64,000 bases of DNA. Source: Clostridium sp. NkU-1. GTDB taxonomy: Bacteria > Bacillota_A > Clostridia > Lachnospirales > Lachnospiraceae. The DNA is taken from contig BBDR01000006.1 in NCBI GenBank assembly GCA_001312405.1, forward strand, positions 1 to 64,000, given 5' to 3'. Below, one piece after another: positions 18,322-27,132 of the stretch. Within the stretch, counting starts at the first letter, position 1, and the number at the start of each line of letters is the position of its first letter. Both the position numbers and the translations under genes were made by a program. The notes beneath the pieces are model-generated. The model saw only the letters and a program-made list of their open reading frames with translations. It had not been told where the DNA came from and searched no databases.

Positions 18322-18425
18322 GAAACACCCTGCGGGTATCCCTGAATGCCCCAAAAGTGTGGACGGTAACAATGAAACACCCTGGGGGTATACCTGTATG
18401 TCCGAAAGACGTGGACGGTAACAAT
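18322..18425 (+). repeat. 52-bp leader repeat, two tandem units
   Basis: Units 18322-18373 and 18374-18425, each beginning GAAACACCCT and containing two small hairpins (ACCC-N3-GGGT, then TGYCC...GGAC). They end just before the GAAAGGAG ribosome site of the purine nucleoside phosphorylase gene. Same element at 33169-33272 (two units) and 35801-35852 (one unit). Confidence 0.8.
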
Positions 18426-18443
18426 GAAAGGAGAAAAAGGTAT

Positions 18444-19273
18444 ATGAATGAAGTATATGAAAAGCTTAAGAATTGTTTGGAAAGTGTACGGGAGAAAACT
18501 GACTTTGTCCCGGAAATAGCTCTGATCCTGGGGTCTGGCCTTGGGGAATATGCAGAGGAGATAAAGGTGGAGGCATCCATTGATTATAAGGACATTGAAG
18601 GATTTCCGGTATCAACGGTGGCAGGACATAAAGGAAGGTTTGTATTCGGATATGTAAACGAGGTTCCGGTTGTCATCATGCAGGGGCGGGTACATTTCTA
18701 TGAGGGGTACCCAATGACGGATGTAGTGCTTCCGGCCAGGCTGATGGGCCTTTTGGGAGCAAAGGTCCTGTTTCTGACCAATGCCTGCGGCGGTGTAAAT
18801 AAGGAGTTTAAGCCAGGAGATTTCATGCTCTTAAGGGATCATATTGCAAGCTTTGTTCCATCTCCGTTAATCGGGGCTAATTTAGAAGAGCTGGGGCCCA
18901 GATTTCCGGACATGAGTGATGTTTACAGCAAAGAGCTGCAGCAGATCATCAGAGGGGCAGCAGGAGAAGAAGAGATCAGTCTTAGGGAAGGTATTTACAT
19001 GCAGCTTTCCGGCCCGGCTTATGAGTCTCCGGCAGAGGTACAGATGTGCCGCATTCTGGGAGCTGATGCTGTGGGAATGAGCACAGCCTGTGAAGCGGTA
19101 GCTGCAAACCACATGGGAATGAAGGTTTGCGGTATTTCCTGCATCACCAATATGCCTGCGGCATTACGGATCAGCCTTTAAGCCATGGAGAGGTACAGGA
19201 GACAGCAGACCGGGTTGCACCTTTGTTTAAACGGCTGATTACAGCTTCTATTACAAAGATCGCGGGCAAATAG
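18444..19273 (+). CDS. punA: Purine-nucleoside phosphorylase
   Basis: Trimeric-type PNP that cleaves inosine/guanosine with phosphate to base and ribose-1-phosphate. Motifs: 'ILGSGLGEYAEEI' (phosphate loop), 'TVAGHKGRFVFG' (His), 'VVIMQGRVHFYEGY', 'LTNACGGVN', 'QLSGPAYESPAEVQM', 'VGMSTACEAVAA' and 'CGISCITNM'. Start ATG 18444 (MNEVYEK) after GGAGAAAAAGG; an in-frame upstream start at 18357 would begin inside the leader repeat. One G is missing near 19153. With it restored the frame continues 'ITDQPLSHGEVQETADRVAP' to TAG 19271-19273 instead of stopping at 19181. Confidence 0.93.
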
Positions 19274-19471
19274 GAACGAAAGGCACAGGCAAGAGGTCTT
19301 GGAACCGGGGATAGCATGAATCCTTCCATGACTCTTGCCTTTGCCGGCCTTCCGGCGGCTTTCAAAGCTGCGGTTTCATACATATGGCCTGATTGACGCA
19401 GAGAAGCAGGAGATTGCAGAGACAATTATTTCCTGTATTTGAAAAAGAACAGGAAACCGATAAAAAAATTA
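19274..19471 (+). other. Unassigned ~200-base stretch
   Basis: Interrupted frames end in 'LIDAEKQEIAETIISCI' and a stop near 19440. This could be the tail of a lost gene, but no family is recognisable. Confidence 0.3.
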
Positions 19472-19500
19472 TTGATAAAAATATAACGATATGCGATAAT
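19472..19500 (+). promoter_or_regulatory. Promoter of the sensory hydrogenase operon
   Basis: TTGATA (19472-19477), 17-nt spacer, GATAAT (19495-19500), about 50 bases before the ferredoxin start. One mismatch in each hexamer. Confidence 0.6.
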
Positions 19501-19551
19501 ATTTAAAAAGGGCAATCAAATGCAAGGTATTTAATTGGAGGGAGAATATTC

Positions 19552-19791
19552 ATGAGAGTAACAATTTGTATAGGGAGCGCATGCCATTTAAAGGGTTCCA
19601 GAGAAATCATCGCCCAGCTGCAGACCCTTGTGAAAGAGAACCGCCTGGAGGATAAGGTGGACTTAAACGGTTCCTTTTGCTGCGGTGACTGCGTAAATGG
19701 CGTTTGTGTGACCGTGGAGGGTCAATTATACTCTTTAAAACCAGAAGATACAAAGGAGTTTTTTGACAAAGAAATCATGGGGAGGCTGTAA
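19552..19791 (+). CDS. Thioredoxin-like [2Fe-2S] ferredoxin
   Basis: 79 residues; start behind GGAGGGAGAATATTC. Thioredoxin-fold ferredoxin related to the NuoE/HydC C-terminal domain, with four Cys ligands in the pattern CIGSAC ... CCGDCVNGVC. First gene of an operon with a sensory hydrogenase two bases downstream, so it is probably the electron donor or acceptor of that sensor. Confidence 0.88.
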   Translation: MRVTICIGSACHLKGSREIIAQLQTLVKENRLEDKVDLNGSFCCGDCVNGVCVTVEGQLYSLKPEDTKEFFDKEIMGRL

Positions 19792-19793
19792 TC

Positions 19794-21521
19794 ATGGGAA
19801 TCATTGATTTCAAGGCTACTAAATGCAAGCATTGCTATAAGTGTATTCGTAACTGCGAAGTCAAGGCAGTCATGATTCGGGATGAGCGGGCTGAAATTAT
19901 GCCGGATAAGTGCATTTTATGCGGAAAATGCATGCAGGTCTGTCCCCAGTCGGCTAAAACCCTGGTAAGTGATTTAGAACTGGTAAAGGGCTTTATTGAC
20001 GCAGGCTCCGGACGGTCATCTCCCTGGCCCCGTCTTATATGGGCTTGCTAAGCTATAAGACTATCGGCCAGGTAAACGGGGCGCTTCGGAAGCTGGGATT
20101 TGAGGACGTCCGGGAGACTTCGGAGGGAGCGGCTGTTGTAACAGCGGAATATGCAAGGCTTTTAGAAGAGGGGGAGATGGAGAATATCATCACCACCTGC
20201 TGTCCCAGCGTCAACGATTTAATTGAGATTTATTATCCCCAGCTGATTCCATATATGGCTCCTGTGGTATCTCCTATGATTGCCCATGGAAAGATGATAA
20301 AAGAAGAACTGGGACCTGAGGTAAAGGTGGTTTTTTCTTGGACCATGCATAGCAAAGAAAAAGGAAGCAGGAGACCCCCGCCATGATGGTATATTGATGC
20401 TGTCCTGAATTTCAATGATATTTCCAGATGGCTTTCCGAAGAGGAAATCACCATTGAAGACTGTGAGGATGTCCCGTTTACCAGATCCCAGAGTCAACCG
20501 CCTTTATCCGGTTACCAATGGAGTGGTGAATTCTGTTCTTGCCACGGAAGAGGGACGGGATGGATACCGGAAGTTTTATGTCCATGGCAGCCTTAACTGC
20601 ATGGATCTATGCGAAAGCATGATGCGGGGAGGAATTAAAGGCTGCTTTATTGAGATGAATATGTGCTCTGGCGGCTGCATAAAAGGGCCCACCGTGGATG
20701 ATGAGAGCGTATCCAGATTCAAGATCAAGCTTGATATGGAGGATGCCATTGAAAAGGAACCGGTGCCGATTGAGGAGCTGAACCCTGTCCTGGAACGTAT
20801 TTCCTTCAGGAAGTTGTTTATGGACCGGGCGCCAAGAGATGTCATGCCAACGGAAGTCCAGATCCAGGAGATATTAAAGATGACCGGAAAGACCAGGCCT
20901 GAGGATGAGTTAAACTGCGGTGCCTGCGGATATTCCACCTGCCGGGAAAAGGCCATAGCAGTTTTCCAGAAAAAGGCGGAGCTTAATATGTGCATTCCGT
21001 TTATGCACGAAAAGTCAGAGTCCTTATCCAATCTGGTGATGCAGACCTCTCCCAATATTGTTCTGATTGTGGATAAAGATATGAAGATATTAGAGTATTC
21101 TGCAGTGGGGGAAAAGTATTTTGGAAAGACCAGGCAGGAAGCCTTAACCATGTATTTATATGAGTTTATTGATCCTTCTGATTTTCAGTGGGTTTATAAT
21201 ACCCATCAGAAGATCCATGGAAAAAAGGTGACTTACGGGGAATACCGTATTTCCACTCTTCAGAATATTATATACATCGAAAAAGAAGATGTGGTATTAG
21301 CCACCTTCATAGATATCACCAAAGAGGAAGAACAGGCAAGGCAGGAATACGAAAAGAAGCTGGAGACCATTGAACTGGCACAGAAGGTCATTCACAAGCA
21401 GATGATGGTGGCCCAGGAAATTGCAGGTCTTTTAGGGGAAACCACTGCGGAGACCAAAACTACCTTAACAAAGCTTTGCAGATCCTTATTGGATGAGGGA
21501 AGTGAAAGTGAGGTCAAGTGA
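19794..21521 (+). CDS. Putative sensory [FeFe] hydrogenase with PAS domain (HydS/group C-like)
   Basis: Domain order: two [4Fe-4S] ferredoxin motifs (CKHCYKCIRNC; CILCGKCMQVC), an H-cluster domain with degenerate-type motifs ('TTCCPSVNDL', 'GPCIAKKKEAGD', 'EMNMCSGGCIKGP'), an FeS domain (CGACGYSTC...C, PF04060-type), then a PAS domain (~21040-21330; 'SPNIVLIVDKDMKILEYSA') and a C-terminal helix. It has no long catalytic accessory region. Such proteins are thought to sense H2 or redox state rather than make H2. Frame breaks near 20025, 20335, 20395 and 20495 are restored by single-base changes. It ends at TGA 21519-21521, overlapping the phosphatase start by one base. Confidence 0.85.
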
Positions 21522-22702
21522 TGGGAGTTACCGTTGATGTTGCATACATGAGCCTGAATAAATTCAAGGAAGTATTGTGCGGTGATAAGGTAGAGCTTTT
21601 GCAGACCGAGGATTCCAATATCATGATTCTCGCCGACGGCATGGGCAGCGGGGTAAAGGCCAACATTTTAGCGACCATGACCTCCAAGATTCTTGGAACC
21701 ATGTTCTTAAATGGCGCGACCCTTGATGAGTGTGTGGAAACCATTGTAGAAACTCTTCCGGTATGCCAGGTGCGCCAGGTGCCTATTCGACCTTCAGCAT
21801 CCTTCAGGTATTTCATGACGCGAAGCCTATCTGGTAGAATTTGATAATCCCGGCTGTATCTTTATCAGGGACGGAAACCTGGTTTCCATACCCCAAAACG
21901 TCAGGGTCATCCGTGATAAAAGGATCAATGAATACCGTTTTAGGGTGAAAAAAAGGCGATGCGCTGATCCTGATGAGCGACGGGACCATCCATGCAGGAG
22001 TTGGGAAACTTCTGAACTTTGGCTGGCTGTGGGAGGATGTTGCTTCCTATGCGGTGAAGCAGTACCGCCTGACCATATCCGCAGCCCGTCTTGCTTCTGT
22101 TTTGAGCCGTGCCTGTGATGAACTGTATCAGTACCGGCCCGGCGATGATACTACGGTTGCTGTCATGAGGATCATTGACCGCAAGCCGGTGCATTTGATG
22201 ACAGGCCCTCCAAAAAAAGCCGGAAGATGACTGCAGTATGGTGAATGATTTTATGTCAGGAGACGATACTGCAAAGAAAGTTGTCTGCGGAGGGACCAGT
22301 GCAAATATTGTTTCCAGGGTAACCGAAAAGAAGCTGTCAGTTTCCCTGGATTATGATGACCCGGAAATTCCGCCCATTGCTTATATCGACGGAATTGAAC
22401 TGGTTACGGAAGGTGTTTTGACTTTAAATAAAGTTTTAAAGCTTTTAAAGCGTTATGTGGAGAATGAATCCGTTACAGAGGAGTTTTTCCTGGAACTGGA
22501 TAAGCCAAACGGCGCTTCCATGGTAGCGAAGATGATCATTGAGGATTGTACGGAGCTTAATTTATACGTGGGAATGGCCATTAACAGCGCTTATCAGAAC
22601 CCTGGCCTGCCCTTTGATTTGGGGATACGCCAGAATCTTGTGGAGCAGTTAAAGCATGTAGTGGAAGAAATGGGGAAAAGGGTTATAGTAACCTATTATT
22701 AA
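21521..22702 (+). CDS. SpoIIE-type PP2C serine phosphatase
   Basis: About 390 residues. Metal-binding motif 'MILADGMGSGVKANILAT' near the N-terminus, 'ALILMSDGTIHAG' in the middle and 'PGDDTTVAVMRI' near the end of the phosphatase domain. A C-terminal ~150-residue region ('VCGGTSANIVSRVTEKKL', 'IEDCTELNLYVGMAINSAYQ') follows, as in phosphatases linked to sensory hydrogenases. It starts at ATG 21521, coupled to the sensor's stop codon. It presumably removes phosphate from a Ser/Thr target in response to the sensor. Three frame breaks (near 21780, 21955 and 22218) look like indel errors. Confidence 0.83.
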
Positions 22703-22757
22703 ATTGGAATAGACATTGATACAGCCACGAAATGTGGAAGTTACAAGGAGGAAAAAT

Positions 22758-24209
22758 ATGGCAACAAATGATGCAACATTACTTCGTATAAAGCATCAGG
22801 TTTTAAATGAAGTGGCGAAGCTTGCATGGGAAGGGAAGCTGGAGGCAGAAAGGAATGAGATTCCTTATAAGATCATTCCAGGCCCCAAGGCCCAGTTCCG
22901 CTGCTGCATTTACAGGGAACGGGAAATCATCAGAGAAAGAATCCGCCTGGCGGAAGGCCTCTGTCCCAGCGGAAGGGATACGAAAAACGTAGTTCAGGTA
23001 ATCAGCTCTGCCTGCGAGGACTGTCCCATTACCCGGTATGTGGTAACCGATAACTGCCAGCTGTGTATGGGCAAGGCGTGCCAGGGTTCCTGTAATTTTG
23101 ATGCCATCAGCATGGGACGTGACCGTGCCTATATTGATCCTGATAAATGCAAGGAATGCGGAAAATGTTCTCAGGCATGTCCTTATAATGCCATTGCGGA
23201 CCTGACCCGGCCATGTAAAAAGAGCTGCCCTGTAGATGCCATCACCATGGATGAAAACGGCATTGTGGTCATTGACGAGAGCAAATGCATCCAGTGCGGT
23301 GCCTGCATTCACGGCTGTCCCTTCGGAGCCATTGATTCCAAGACATTTCTTGTGGATGTCATTAACCTTATTAATGCAGGGAAACGGGTGGTTGCCATGG
23401 TCGCTCCGGCGACGGAAGGCCAGTACGGCCCGGAAATCACCATGGCAAGCTGGAGAACGGCCTTAAAGAAAATCGGCTTCCAGGATATGATTGAGGTTGC
23501 CCTGGGCGGCGATTTAACCGCTGCAGCAGAAGCAGAAGAATGGGCGGAGGCTTATAAGGAAGGCAGGAAGATGACTACCTCCTGCTGTCCGGCATTTGTA
23601 AACATGATTAAACAGCATTATCCTATGCTCCTTGAGAATATGTCCACCACCGTATCTCCTATGTGTGCCGTATCCAGAATGGTGAAGGAAAAGGACCCGG
23701 AGACGATTACTGTTTTCATTGGGCCGTGTATTGCAAAGAAGAGCGAAACTCTGGATTTGAATATTATGGACAACGCAGATTATGCCCTGACCCTGGGAGA
23801 GATTGGGGCAATGATGGCAGCAAAGGGCGTGGAACTTGAGCCGGAGGAAAATACTTATCAGGCCGGATCCGTATTTGGTAAGCGTTTTGGAAATGGCGGC
23901 GGTGTGACTGCGGCTGTTCTGGAATGTTTAAAGGAATCGGAAGAAAGCACGGATATAGAAGTCCTTAAATGCAATGGGGCTGCTGAATGCAAGAAAGCTT
24001 TAATGCTCCTTAAGATTGGCAGGCTTCCAGGAGACTTCATAGAAGGAATGGCATGCGTGGGAGGCTGTGTAGGCGGCCCAAGCAGGCATAAGAGCGAGAA
24101 TGAAGCAAAGAAAGCCCGTGATCTGCTGATCAAACAGGCAGACGGAAGGGAAGTTCATGAGAACTTACGAAACCAGGGCCTTCAGGAAGTACCGATGCAC
24201 AGGCATTAA
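22758..24209 (+). CDS. [FeFe] hydrogenase, group B-like, ferredoxin-dependent
   Basis: 484 residues, uninterrupted; ATG 22758 behind AAGGAGG. N-terminal region with a Cys cluster (CEDCPITRY...CQLCMGKACQGSC), then [4Fe-4S] motifs (CKECGKCSQACP; CIQCGACIHGCP), then the H-cluster with 'TTSCCPAFVNMI' (L1), 'IGPCIAKKSE' (L2) and 'GMACVGGCVGGP' (L3). TSCCP rather than TSCSP and the shortened N-terminus point to group B. Likely a cytoplasmic monomeric hydrogenase using ferredoxin. It shares the operon with the putative H2 sensor and phosphatase and is followed by a strong terminator. Confidence 0.88.
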   Translation: MATNDATLLRIKHQVLNEVAKLAWEGKLEAERNEIPYKIIPGPKAQFRCCIYREREIIRERIRLAEGLCPSGRDTKNVVQVISSACEDCPITRYVVTDNCQLCMGKACQGSCNFDAISMGRDRAYIDPDKCKECGKCSQACPYNAIADLTRPCKKSCPVDAITMDENGIVVIDESKCIQCGACIHGCPFGAIDSKTFLVDVINLINAGKRVVAMVAPATEGQYGPEITMASWRTALKKIGFQDMIEVALGGDLTAAAEAEEWAEAYKEGRKMTTSCCPAFVNMIKQHYPMLLENMSTTVSPMCAVSRMVKEKDPETITVFIGPCIAKKSETLDLNIMDNADYALTLGEIGAMMAAKGVELEPEENTYQAGSVFGKRFGNGGGVTAAVLECLKESEESTDIEVLKCNGAAECKKALMLLKIGRLPGDFIEGMACVGGCVGGPSRHKSENEAKKARDLLIKQADGREVHENLRNQGLQEVPMHRH

Positions 24210-24210
24210 T

Positions 24211-24255
24211 AAAAAGCTATGGCTGTCCCATTTACGGGAACACCCATAGCTTTTT
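24211..24255 (+). terminator. Terminator of the sensory hydrogenase operon
   Basis: AAAAAGCTATGG / CCATAGCTTTTT, 12-bp stem directly after the stop. Symmetrical, so it can also serve the converging cotF-like gene. Confidence 0.88.
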
Positions 24256-24258
24256 ATT

Positions 24259-24505
24259 TTACATTCCTGCGAACTGGTTCTTAACTTTGGAAAGTTTCTG
24301 CTGTTCTGCCTGATCTGTGGTATACCATCCCTTTGCGGACATTTTTTTTGTAGATATCGCTTTGCATGCACAGGCTGTCGTTTAATGCGGTGTCAAAAGT
24401 CTGATGCACGTTCATGGTAGGGGATTCAATGGTTCCATGCAGGTATAAGTCACACACTCCTTTTGCGGTGTGGAGCAGATTCTCCATAATAGTCTTGTCA
24501 TCCAT
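24259..24505 (-). CDS. CotF-like spore coat protein
   Basis: About 82 residues from ATG 24505, behind AAGGAGGAATCACAT. 'MDDKTIMENLLHTAKGVCDL', 'HGTIESPTMNVHQTFDTALN' and, after repair of a T/A-run indel near 24345, 'MSAKGWYTTDQAEQQKLSKV' ending 'KNQFAGM'. This is the short CotF family of spore coat proteins of clostridia. It pairs with the smaller coat gene upstream and shows that the organism forms spores. Confidence 0.82.
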
Positions 24506-24518
24506 ATGTGATTCCTCC

Positions 24519-24691
24519 TTACACTAAGTTATAGAAGCTGTCGAAAATCTGCTGGTGCTTCTGCATAAGCTGCTGTGCACAAGCTTTTAATTCAGGATCC
24601 TGCAGATTCTGTGTCGCTTCCTGACACTGGGTTTTAAAAATTTTTCATGACCAAGAGCATCTTCAATATAATTTAATTCTTTTGGGCTCAT
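24519..24691 (-). CDS. Small spore-coat-associated protein (CotF family partner)
   Basis: About 58 codons, start ATG 24691 behind GGAGGTGATGAGAC. Reads 'MSPKELNYIEDALGHEKFL', then after one missing A 'TQCQEATQNLQDPELKACA' and 'MQKHQQIFDSFYNLV'. Such ~60-residue proteins typically precede cotF-like genes in clostridia. Thirteen bases separate it from the next gene. Confidence 0.75.
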
Positions 24692-24795
24692 GTCTCATCA
24701 CCTCCAGTCTTAGTATGGAGCTTTTCACATAATCCATGCACTCTGGGATTAATTCTTTATTGGTGGATAAAAATGGAAATATTATGTATTCAAAA

Positions 24796-26667
24796 TTAAT
24801 TGTTTAAGCGCCTGATAATATCATACGCTTTATCTTCATTCCTGACAAAGCCCTGAACGGTCGTATCGATTCCGCTGTTATTGCTGAAATCCACAAAGGC
24901 ACTGCGGAGCTTTTCCATGAGCATGGAGGGCATGTCCTTTCTGACGGCCAGGGCATCCTTGGGAATTTCCTCTGTACGGGCAATAATGATCAGTTCATCC
25001 GTGAAAAGTCCGTCTGCATGCGCCTGATTGTAAACCTCGTCATAGGTTGCGCCCGCGTCCACTTCTCCGGCCAGAATGGCGTTGACAACATTATTGTGAT
25101 TGCCTAAGAAGACGACCTTTTCAAAAATGGTGTCCGGATCCATATGGTTTTGCTTCATCATATCCCGGGCGTACAGATAACCGGACGCGCTTTTTTTATC
25201 GACGTAGGCAAAGGTCTTTCCTTTTAAGTCATTGAGGGAATGCACCCTGCCGTCCTTGCGGGCCACAATGTACCCTTGGTAGGAGCAGCGGCCCTGGACC
25301 TTGGGAGTAACGAGCACATTTGCCCCACATTTTTCATGGGCGTTGACATACGCAAACGGAGAAAACCAGCCAACGTCAATGATGCTCTTTTCCACACTTT
25401 CACTGAGTGCGTCATAGCTTCTGACAATAAGGGGGCGGCATTTCAGTCCCACGCTTGCGCATACCTGCTCGAGGATGGGCACATAGGTTTTGCGGATACG
25501 TTCGGGCTCGACAAAGGGATTGACACCAAAGATAATTTCATCCGGCTTTTTGAAAACCATGGCATCCTGCTGCAGTATTTCCGCAGTTTCGCCGATTTTG
25601 TTGCAGAAGGAAAGAATGGTTTCGTTTTTCTTCTGCTGGACATTTACCATATCAATGGCGGAGCTGGAAACATGGTGGGTCTTTTGTACCGCCTCTGCGA
25701 CATTTTCCACTGCGTTTTCAATCTCAGCTGCCGTATTCTTCTGAATCAGCGACTCCTGGGTAAGGCCGGAAATCGCCTTCTGAACATCCTTAAGGATCGA
25801 GTTGATTTCCTGAATGATCTGAGAGGATTCCGTGACAATGTTGTCCACATTTTTCATCTTGTCACCGATTTCGGTCATGGCTGCGTTGGAGGTCTGTATT
25901 TTATCCACAATATTTTTGACCACGCCTTCAATGACGGAGATCGCATCGTTCGTCTGCATCGCGAGCCGCCGGATTTCCCCGGCAACAACGGAAAAGCCCT
26001 TGCCAGCCTCTCCGGCCCGGGCGGCCTCTATGGAAGCATTCAGTGCAAGAAGATTGGTCTGGCTGGATATGGTTCGGATAGAGTCCACAATTTCATTGAT
26101 TTTCGCAGAGGATTTTTTTAAGCTCCAGGTTGCTGTCGGAAGCGGCCTTGATGACCGTTGTAAGATCCAGGATGAAACTCCCGATGCTTCGGAGCGTCTG
26201 CTCATTTTTGTCCAGCATTTCAATGGAGTTTTTGGAATGATCCTCGATTTTTATAATCCCGAAATTCAAATTGGTACATGCTCCGACGAGCTCATTGATG
26301 CTTGCATTGATTTCTTCTGAACTGGCCGCATTCTGTTCGCTGAGCTTTTCAATCTCATAAGAAACTTTGCAACCTTTTCAAAGGTTTTCATGTTGTCATT
26401 GGAAAGCCAGATCAGCTGCTGGGAGTCAAAGCCCATGGTTTCCGCGATCTGAAAAAGCCGTTCCCCCAGGTTGTCCTGATGGACGGGACGGGATTCCCCG
26501 CTGTTTTTTCTAAACAGGACGGAGACGGCAGTCAGAATCAGGCTGCTCCCGATCACGGAATAGAGAAAACCGCCCATTCCGCTGAGTTGGAACAATAATC
26601 CTGCCGCCTGAAGAATGAGAATTGCAATTATAGAAATAAGGACTGGCTGTTTCGATGTAAAATTCAT
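24796..26667 (-). CDS. Methyl-accepting chemotaxis-type protein fused to a PhnD-like binding domain
   Basis: About 620 residues. Two N-terminal membrane helices (residues ~9-27 and ~33-50) with almost nothing outside, then a helical region, then a chemoreceptor signalling domain with the conserved tip ('[20 protein letters not shown]', '[13 protein letters not shown]'). After '[12 protein letters not shown]' comes a ~270-residue phosphonate/phosphate-type binding domain: '[14 protein letters not shown]', '[14 protein letters not shown]', '[19 protein letters not shown]', '[17 protein letters not shown]'. By topology this domain is cytoplasmic. Frame breaks near 26240 and 26360. Monocistronic. 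It would link a cytoplasmic ligand to the chemotaxis or another signalling pathway. Confidence 0.8.
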
Positions 26668-26787
26668 TTTTCTACCACCTTAGCAATCAAAAATTTTAGT
26701 TCAAAATTGATAAAGTTTCATTTCATTACTTTCATTTCTCTTATGTACATAATATTATTTTATTTCAAATCTTATAATCTAACAGTG

Positions 26788-26966
26788 CTCTGCTAGTTTT
26801 CCAGTCAGAATCAGTTCCCGATATATCTACGGCCTTTGTTCATGCAGAAAGCTCAGACGGAGCAGTCCATATTTCCCCAAGTTGCAAGCTCGGCTTTCCC
26901 CTTAATTTCAATGTTTGGATAAAGCAGACCGTCAATCTCTGTATATTCAAATTAAAACTTTGCCAT
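26788..26966 (-). pseudogene. TnpV remnant (transposon-encoded)
   Basis: Behind GGAGGATTTGCTTT, ATG 26966 opens a frame with an early stop (MAKF-stop-FEYTEIDGLLYPNIEI) continuing 'KGKAELATWG'. After a frame change come 'KYGLLRLSFLHEQRP', another stop and 'IYRELILTGKLAEHC'. That is the N-terminal half of the small TnpV protein of clostridial mobile elements. At least two stops and one frame change mean it is decayed. The rest of 26668-27090 shows nothing else. Confidence 0.6.
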
Positions 26967-27090
26967 AAAGCAAATCCTCCAACAAAGATTATTTACAATT
27001 CATCCGTAATCGTTTGGCCATACACTAAACAACTATGATTTTCGTAAACATCCTTATTGGAGGATTTCTAATTATAAAGGGTGTTTTTTT

Positions 27091-27126
27091 AGTCAGGCGG
27101 ATATTCGCAATCCGTGACCCTGCTTG
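27091..27126 (+). repeat. Dispersed intergenic element, copy 2
   Basis: Same core as at 14096 with three substitutions (GGCGG for AGCAG, GTGACC for GCGACC), followed by GATTCGGTTAAA as in copy 4. Sits between the tnpV remnant and the end of hydA. Confidence 0.72.
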
Positions 27127-27132
27127 ATTCGG

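Noticed and set aside
18322..18425. The 52-bp units read in one frame as a conserved peptide pattern KHPxGIPxCP
   Set aside because: The unit length (52) is not a multiple of three, so tandem copies are out of frame. The frame is not in phase with the next gene in two of three places, and no consistent start or ribosome site precedes it. Hairpin pairing explains the conservation better.
25240..26121. A 293-codon open frame on the plus strand opposite the chemoreceptor gene
   Set aside because: It mirrors a strongly conserved minus-strand gene, has no ribosome site and no recognisable domain; a typical antisense shadow.
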